Source of the DNA: an uncultured Lachnospiraceae bacterium
GTDB lineage: Bacteria > Bacillota > Clostridia > Lachnospirales > Lachnospiraceae
Assembly (NCBI GenBank): GCA_910586095.1
Contig: CAJUHQ010000125.1
Span: 1-10,352 of the forward strand
Length of the DNA: 10,352 nucleotides
Direction: 5' to 3'
The translations under genes and the position numbers were made by a program. The number at the start of each line of letters is the position of its first letter. Position 1 is the stretch's first letter. Shown here piece by piece: positions 6,455 to 10,352 of the stretch. The notes beneath the pieces were generated by a model, which was not told the DNA's origin, did not search any database, and saw only the letters and a program-made list of their open reading frames with translations.

Positions 6455-6997
6455 TTATACGAACTCCAGTACCACCTGCATAGCACCATCGCCCTTACGC
6501 TGACCAACCTTGATGATTCGTGTATAACCACCATTGCGTCCAACATATTTTGGCGCAATCTCATCGAATAACTTTGCAACAAGATCAATCTCTTTTGTAT
6601 TCTTCTTCTTTCCAGCATTTTTTGTTGGAATCTCTTTAGCAGAATACAATACTTTAAGCATCTGTCTTCTCGCATGAAGTCTAGAAGGCAAATCTTTTTT
6701 AATCTCCTTCTCCACCTCATCATAGACAGTCACTTTTTTACCATCTTTTACTTCTTTAACTCTCTTGCCATCTTTATCTTTTCGTGCAACCTTCGCTGTA
6801 ACCTTGACCATCTCATAATTATCTTTCTCTCTGACAGCCAATGCAACTAAGCCTTCCACAATCTTCTGAGCTTCCTTTGCACGCGCCTGTGTTGTGATAA
6901 TCCGGCCATCCTTGCTTGCAACTAAAGCAGTAACCTGACCTCTCAACAAAGCCTTTCTCTGATCGGATGTTCTTCCTAACTTTCTATACTCTGCCAT
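6455..6997 (-). CDS. rplQ: 50S ribosomal protein L17, long form
   Basis: L17 is a large-subunit protein near the exit of the peptide tunnel. The 180-residue product opens MAEYRKLGRTSDQRKALLRG and closes LFDEIAPKYVGRNGGYTRIIKVGQRKGDGAMQVVLEFV, both diagnostic. Bacterial L17 is usually 115-130 residues. The excess lies at about 64-103 (KVARKDKDGKRVKEVKDGKK and following), a Lys-rich insert before the RLHARRQMLKVL block, with a smaller one near 121-136 (GKKKNTKE). From memory, long L17 forms occur in Lachnospiraceae. The ATG at 6997 follows AAAGGAG. Longer in-frame starts up to 7078 have no site and encode non-L17 sequence. It is the last gene of the alpha operon and is separated from rpoA by nearly 600 bases filled largely with repeats. 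Confidence 0.96.
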   Translation of the reverse strand: MAEYRKLGRTSDQRKALLRGQVTALVASKDGRIITTQARAKEAQKIVEGLVALAVREKDNYEMVKVTAKVARKDKDGKRVKEVKDGKKVTVYDEVEKEIKKDLPSRLHARRQMLKVLYSAKEIPTKNAGKKKNTKEIDLVAKLFDEIAPKYVGRNGGYTRIIKVGQRKGDGAMQVVLEFV

Positions 6998-7164
6998 GAC
7001 TGGCTCCTTTCTTTGCGAGGACACATCACTTACATCATCTCTTCTGTAAGCTACCCTCATTGGTGGAACAAATGACAACGCCCGTGGTCTTACTTATCAC
7101 ATGTTAATTTTAATACTCCATCGCTGAGCACAGATATGAACACTTTGGGATTACCATATCTGCT
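6998..7164 (-). other. rplQ 5' region without a clear promoter
   Basis: Between the first repeat and the rplQ start there are about 165 bases. I find no good -35/-10 pair. Short helices are possible, such as UCAUU/AAUGA near 7055-7073 and CUUAC/GUAAG just before the ribosome binding site. It may be a plain leader or an L17 control region; nothing here decides it. Confidence 0.25.
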
Positions 7165-7498
7165 TACTATGAAAGTAAAAAACAACTTTCATAGTATATA
7201 TGGCCATGCGGCCTGACATACGGCAAATTGAATATCATGCACGTTTACATGAAAGTAAAAAACAACTTTCATAGTATATATGGCCATGCGGCCTGACATA
7301 CGGCAGATTGAACATCATGCACGTTTATTATAAAAGTAAAAAACAACTTTCATAGTATGAATGGCCATGCGGCCTGACATACGGCAGATTGAACATCATG
7401 CACGTTTATTATAAAAGTAAAAAACAACTTTCATAGTATGAATGGCCATACGGCCCGAAATCGTAAAGACATTTCAGAAATTGTATGATCCAAATTTA
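7165..7498 (-). repeat. Four tandem copies of an ~80-bp hairpin element between rpoA and rplQ
   Basis: Units begin near 7171, 7251, 7332 and 7413 (periods 80, 81, 81). Units 1-3 are nearly identical; unit 4, nearest rpoA, diverges in its second half and matches the copy at 8621-8710 better. Each unit has a stem whose most complete form is TACTATGAAAGT / ACTTTCATAGTA (7165-7176 with 7185-7196) around an A-rich (minus strand: UGUUUUUU) loop. It also has a GGCC-NNNN-GGCC mini-hairpin and a connecting CCGTATG/CCGCATG segment. Unit 4 has an extra stem (7455-7461 with 7471-7477). The U-run is in the loop, so this is not a standard terminator. No open reading frame spans the array. There are no unique spacers, so it is not CRISPR. 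Confidence 0.9.
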
Positions 7499-7518
7499 TT
7501 ATATTTGCTCTTTCCTAT

Positions 7519-7550
7519 ATCAACTAGATACTACTTCCTATATAGTTGAT
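7519..7550 (-). other. Stem-loop just downstream of rpoA
   Basis: ATCAACTA (7550-7543 on the minus strand) pairs perfectly with TAGTTGAT (7526-7519) around a 16-base loop, about 40 bases past the rpoA stop. No U-run follows, so it looks like an RNA-stability or processing hairpin rather than a terminator. TATAGGAA occurs twice here, once in the loop and once after the stem. Confidence 0.4.
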
Positions 7551-7591
7551 TAGTATACAATATGCATCTACTTTGACTATGCACATCACTA

Positions 7592-8557
7592 TCATTCATC
7601 AATAGGATTGAGCTGTAAACCCAACTCTTTAAGCTTCGCCAACACCTCATCTAAAGACTTGCGTCCTAGGTTGCGAACCTTCATCATATCCTCTGATGTC
7701 TTGTTTGTCAGCTCTTCGACAGTATTGATTCCTGCCCTCTTCAGACAATTATACGAACGGACTGACAATTCCAGTTCATCAATACTCATCTCGAGTACTT
7801 TTTCCTTCTCATCATCCTCTTTTTCAATCATAACTTCCGCATTCTTTGCATTTTCGGAAAGATTGATAAAGAGCTTCAGATGCTCACTCAATACCTTTGC
7901 AGCAAGGCTAACAGCCTCGTCTGGAGCAAGTGTAGCATTTGTGTATACATCCAATGTCAGTTTATCATAATCGGTAATCTGACCTACACGGGTATTTTCT
8001 ACGGTAACATTTACTCTCTCTACAGGAGTATATATAGAATCCACTGCAATGACGCCAATTGGTAAATCCTCGCCCTTGTTCTTCTCAGCGCTGATATAAC
8101 CTCTGCCCTTTGTAATAGTAATCTCCATGTAAAGCTTGCTCTCCTTGCCACCGCTCAGCGTCGCGATAACCTGATCTGGATTCATGATTTCAATATCCTG
8201 ATCTACTTGAATATCTGCTGCTGTGACAACACCTTCGCCTTCAAAATCAATAATTGCTTTTTTAACTTCATCAGTTTCACAGTTGTTTTTGATCGCCAAG
8301 CTTTTGAGATTCATAACGATTTCAGTCACATCTTCCTTGACTCCCGGAATAGAGCTGAACTCATGTAAGACTCCATCAATCTTAACCTGGCTTACAGCTG
8401 CACCGGGTAGGGAAGCAAGCATAATCCTTCTAAGAGAATTACCCAGTGTAATTCCATAACCTCTCTCTAAAGGCTCTACAATAAATCTACCATATTTTTT
8501 GTCTTCAGAGATCTCTGCTACTTCAATATTTGGACTGTCAAAATCAAATGCCAGCAC
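7592..8557 (-). CDS. rpoA: DNA-directed RNA polymerase subunit alpha
   Basis: The alpha dimer nucleates assembly of RNA polymerase, and its C-terminal domain binds promoter UP elements and activators. The 321-residue product contains the N-terminal dimerisation domain (about 1-232), including YGITLGNSLRRIMLASLPG at 34-52. An acidic linker follows (EKEDDEKEKV, 245-254), then the C-terminal domain with LELSVRSYNCLKRAGI (262-277) and VRNLGRKSLDEV (294-305). Arg267 corresponds to the DNA-contacting Arg265 of the E. coli protein. The start is GTG at 8557, eight bases after AAAGGAGGG. An ATG at 8641 would add 28 hydrophobic residues translated from the upstream repeat and is rejected. The gene sits between rpsD and rplQ, with repeat elements on both sides. 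Confidence 0.98.
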   Translation of the reverse strand: MLAFDFDSPNIEVAEISEDKKYGRFIVEPLERGYGITLGNSLRRIMLASLPGAAVSQVKIDGVLHEFSSIPGVKEDVTEIVMNLKSLAIKNNCETDEVKKAIIDFEGEGVVTAADIQVDQDIEIMNPDQVIATLSGGKESKLYMEITITKGRGYISAEKNKGEDLPIGVIAVDSIYTPVERVNVTVENTRVGQITDYDKLTLDVYTNATLAPDEAVSLAAKVLSEHLKLFINLSENAKNAEVMIEKEDDEKEKVLEMSIDELELSVRSYNCLKRAGINTVEELTNKTSEDMMKVRNLGRKSLDEVLAKLKELGLQLNPIDE

Positions 8558-8600
8558 TGTAATACCCTCCTTTATGAATGTGATGAAAAAGCCTTTGCCT

Positions 8601-8629
8601 ATTATAATGAGCCTATTTATTACTATGAA
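8601..8629 (-). promoter_or_regulatory. Possible internal promoter for rpoA
   Basis: Minus strand TTCATA (8629-8624), a 17-base spacer, then TATAAT (8606-8601). Transcription would start near 8594, about 37 bases before the rpoA GTG. The -35 lies inside the 3' arm of the repeat hairpin, so the promoter could have come with the element. It would raise alpha and L17 synthesis independently of S13-S11-S4. Prediction by consensus only. Confidence 0.4.
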
Positions 8630-8710
8630 AATAAAAAACAACTTTCATAGTATAGATGACCATACGGCCTGAAATGGTATAAAACATTTCAGGAATTGTA
8701 TGATGCTAAT
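8621..8710 (-). repeat. Solitary copy of the hairpin element between rpsD and rpoA
   Basis: This ~90-bp element fills the gap from the base after the rpsD stop and is closely related to unit 4 of the rpoA-rplQ array (shared AATTGTATGAT end and CATACGGCC). It forms two strong stems: CCTGAAATG/CATTTCAGG (8693-8685 with 8676-8668, 9 bp, 8-base loop) and a 12-bp stem (8652-8641 with 8632-8621). A small GGCC/GGUC stem lies between them. In the 12-bp stem a change gives a G-U pair in minus-strand RNA but a mismatch on the other strand. Confidence 0.85.
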
Positions 8711-9304
8711 TTACTTAGAATATAACTCGACAATAAGCATCTCATCTACAGGAACATCAATCACTTCTCTTGAAGGAAACTCCTTGATTGTACCCTTGAA
8801 GTTCTCCTGATCGACATCCATCCATTCAGGAACTAATCTGCCGTTTGTAACCTCTGCAACATCTTTATATCTCTGTAAACCCTTCGCTTTTTCGCTCAGT
8901 TCAACTGTGTCTCCAGCGCTAACTAAATAGGATGGTATATTGACACACTTTCCATTTACTAATATGTGCTTGTGTCCAACAATCTGTCTAGCTTCTTTTC
9001 TAGTTCTAGCATATCCCATACGAAAGACAACATTGTCAAGCCTTCTCTCGAGAAGAATCATCAGGTTCTCACCTGTCATTCCCTTCATTCTATCAGCTTT
9101 CTCATAATAGTTGCGGAATGGTTTCTCAAGGACACCATAAATAAACTTTGCCTTCTGCTTTTCTCTAAGCTGTAAACCATACTCACTCATTTTCTTTCCA
9201 GCTCTAAGAGATTTTCTTTTTGACTTTTTATCATATCCTAAAAATACAGGATCTAAATCAAGGGACCTGCATCTCTTCAGTACAGGAACTCTATTCACTG
9301 CCAT
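8711..9304 (-). CDS. rpsD: 30S ribosomal protein S4
   Basis: S4 starts assembly of the 30S body by binding 16S rRNA, and in several bacteria represses translation of its own operon. The 197-residue product begins MAVNRVPVLKRCRSLDLDPV. It carries the S4 RNA-binding domain at about 86-148 (ERRLDNVVFRMGYARTRKEA, then HILVNGKCVNIPSYLV) and ends DEMLIVELYSK. Only one N-terminal Cys (12) is present, so this is the zinc-free form. The ATG at 9304 follows AGGAGGAT by six bases, only 17 bases after the rpsK stop, which implies tight coupling. Its stop directly touches the repeat element at 8621-8710. Confidence 0.98.
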   Translation of the reverse strand: MAVNRVPVLKRCRSLDLDPVFLGYDKKSKRKSLRAGKKMSEYGLQLREKQKAKFIYGVLEKPFRNYYEKADRMKGMTGENLMILLERRLDNVVFRMGYARTRKEARQIVGHKHILVNGKCVNIPSYLVSAGDTVELSEKAKGLQRYKDVAEVTNGRLVPEWMDVDQENFKGTIKEFPSREVIDVPVDEMLIVELYSK

Positions 9305-9321
9305 GCTTTTATCCTCCTAAA

Positions 9322-9717
9322 TTAAACTCTACGACGCTTTGGTGGACGGCATCCATTATGAGGAACGGGTGTTACATCCTTAATACTAGTTACTTCTAAG
9401 CCACATGCCTGAAGTGCACGTATCGCAGCTTCCCTTCCTGAACCTGGTCCTTTTACCATTACATCTACAGATTTTAAACCATGTATTAAAGCCGCCTTAG
9501 TAGCTGTTTCTGCTGCCATCTGCGCAGCATATGGAGTAGATTTCTTTGAACCTCTAAATCCCAGACCGCCTGCACTTGCCCATGAAAGAGCATTTCCTTC
9601 AGTGTCTGTCAATGTAACAATAGTATTGTTAAATGATGACTGAATGTGTGCCTGTCCTCGTTCAACGTTTTTCTTTACGCGCTTTTTTGTTACTTTTTTT
9701 GCAACTTTTTTAGCCAT
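9322..9717 (-). CDS. rpsK: 30S ribosomal protein S11
   Basis: S11 lies on the 30S platform and contacts 16S rRNA near the mRNA exit. The 131-residue product has a basic N-terminus (MAKKVAKKVTKKRVKKNVER). The core FNNTIVTLTDTEGNALSWAS (29-48) and GGLGFRGSKKSTPYAAQ (50-66) follows. VKGPGSGREAAIRALQACGL (88-107) and the terminal HNGCRPPKRRRV are also intact. The ATG at 9717 is preceded by AAAGTAGGT, one mismatch from ideal, at nine bases. The gap to rpsM upstream is about 255 bases and is filled with a tandem array, unusual because rpsM and rpsK are normally close together. Confidence 0.98.
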   Translation of the reverse strand: MAKKVAKKVTKKRVKKNVERGQAHIQSSFNNTIVTLTDTEGNALSWASAGGLGFRGSKKSTPYAAQMAAETATKAALIHGLKSVDVMVKGPGSGREAAIRALQACGLEVTSIKDVTPVPHNGCRPPKRRRV

Positions 9718-9763
9718 TTTAAACTAACCTACTTTCTTATCCAAACTAATTACTTCTCTTTAT

Positions 9764-9972
9764 TTACTGCAATACAAACATACTTCTACTTTTTACTTGC
9801 TACAATACATAACGTACTATCTAGCTTTTTATTTCTTCTTATTTGCTACAGTACGCAAAGCGTACTATTTAACTTTTTATTTCTTCTTATTTGCTACAGT
9901 ACGCAAAGCGTACTACTTAACTTTTTATTTCTTCTTATTTGCTACAGTACGCAAAGCGTACTACTTAGCCTT
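9764..9972 (-). repeat. 48-bp tandem array repeating the 3' end of rpsM
   Basis: Three clean 48-bp units (9829-9876, 9877-9924, 9925-9972) differ from neighbours by only one or two bases. Two decayed copies follow toward rpsK, near 9797-9828 and 9764-9796. The first 27 bases of each unit match the end of rpsM itself (9973-9999): on the minus strand every unit encodes RTVANKKK followed by a stop. The rest of the unit completes a hairpin, AGUACGC-UUU-GCGUACU in RNA, at 9850-9866, 9898-9914 and 9946-9962. Because the period is 16 codons, all copies lie in the rpsM frame, but stops prevent translation past the gene. Copies get worse with distance from rpsM, as expected for repeated duplication anchored at the gene end. 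Confidence 0.93.
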
Positions 9973-10341
9973 CTATTTCTTCTTATTTGCTACAGTACGC
10001 TTGGGACCCTTTCTGGTTCTCGCATTTGTCTTTGTTTTCTGTCCACGAACCGGCAGTCCCTTTCTATGACGGATACCACGATAACAGCCAATTTCCTGTA
10101 ATCTCTTGATATTCAGTGCGATCTCACGCTTAAGATCACCTTCAACCATATATTCTTCATCAATGACAGCACTAATTTTTCTAACATCATCATCTGTCAG
10201 ATCTCTGACGCGAATATCAGGATTCACTCCTGCCTTTTCAAGGATTCTGTTTGAACTTACTCTACCAATTCCATAGATATAAGTCAATCCAATCTCCACA
10301 CGTTTCTCTCTTGGTAAGTCAACACCAGCAATACGAGCCAT
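9973..10341 (-). CDS. rpsM: 30S ribosomal protein S13
   Basis: S13 sits in the 30S head, bridges to the 50S subunit and contacts P-site tRNA with its basic tail. The 122-residue product begins MARIAGVDLPREKRVEIGLT. It has a helix-hairpin-helix-like region at about 14-60 and the family signature GCYRGIRHRKGLPVRGQKTK (85-104), followed by TNARTRKGPKRTVANKKK. The ATG at 10341 is preceded by AGGAA at the window edge, so the ribosome binding site is only partly visible. It is the first gene seen of the alpha operon; in related genomes infA and rpmJ lie upstream. Its last nine codons, stop included, are the source of the 48-bp array that follows. The gene is intact. Confidence 0.98.
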   Translation of the reverse strand: MARIAGVDLPREKRVEIGLTYIYGIGRVSSNRILEKAGVNPDIRVRDLTDDDVRKISAVIDEEYMVEGDLKREIALNIKRLQEIGCYRGIRHRKGLPVRGQKTKTNARTRKGPKRTVANKKK

Positions 10342-10352
10342 GTTAAATTCCT

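Noticed and set aside
6382..6723. Minus-strand frame overlapping the end of rplQ
   Set aside because: It is an out-of-frame shadow of rplQ with no family resemblance.
6998..7078. Extended L17 start (MSFVPP... at 7078 or ATG near 7060)
   Set aside because: No ribosome binding site; MAEYRKLGRTSDQR at 6997 is the family start and follows AAAGGAG.
7165..7196. Main hairpin with a U-rich stretch as an intrinsic terminator
   Set aside because: The U-run is in the loop, not after the stem, and an essential gene (rplQ) lies downstream without a good promoter.
7165..7498. Regular repeats that might be a CRISPR array
   Set aside because: The whole 80-bp unit is conserved, so there are no unique spacers, and no cas gene is nearby.
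8558..8641. A 28-residue N-terminal extension of rpoA from an ATG at 8641
   Set aside because: It translates the repeat hairpin, has no ribosome binding site, and the GTG at 8557 has an excellent one and the expected alpha N-terminus.
9797..10101. Plus-strand reading frames with repeated Phe/Leu/Cys peptide across the 48-bp array
   Set aside because: They arise because the 48-bp period is a multiple of three; no ribosome binding site is seen, and they overlap rpsM antisense.

Overview
The window reads as chromosomal DNA of a low-GC Gram-positive anaerobe, most likely a Lachnospiraceae-type Clostridium relative. The reasons are the gene order, the strong AAAGGAGG-type ribosome binding sites, the A+T-rich intergenic DNA and a long-form ribosomal protein L17. 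The genus assignment is inference. Every convincing gene lies on the minus strand, so transcription runs from the right end to the left end.

Right part (10341 down to 6455): the alpha operon, rpsM (S13) - rpsK (S11) - rpsD (S4) - rpoA (RNA polymerase alpha) - rplQ (L17). The proteins are ordinary but three of the four gaps between them are not. The rpsM-rpsK gap holds a 48-bp tandem array in which each unit repeats the last nine codons of rpsM, stop included. The rpsD-rpoA gap holds one copy of a hairpin element. The rpoA-rplQ gap, nearly 600 bases, holds four more copies of that element at an 80-81 bp period. Only rpsK-rpsD has a normal short spacer.

Middle part (6431 down to 1455): a terminator-like hairpin, a J-domain protein of unknown role, the energy-coupling module for ECF vitamin transporters (ecfA1, ecfA2, ecfT), truA (tRNA pseudouridine synthase), and a small four-helix membrane protein I do not recognise. 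The J-domain gene and the membrane protein look like additions to the rplQ-ecfA1-ecfA2-ecfT-truA-rplM-rpsI order that, from general knowledge, is widespread in Firmicutes.

Left part (1387 down to 1): a consensus sigma-A promoter (TTGACA, 17 bp, TATAAT), a structured leader of about 180 nt, then rplM (L13) and rpsI (S9) ending in a clear intrinsic terminator. Beyond it, a small gene with its own promoter runs off the left edge. Its start resembles ribbon-helix-helix proteins carried by integrative elements, so the region beyond rpsI may be the edge of a mobile element.

The best candidates for something undescribed are the two unrelated repeat families inside the alpha operon. In the 80-bp family, most substitutions in the stems turn G-C pairs into G-U pairs when read as minus-strand RNA. 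That suggests the structure matters in the operon transcript.
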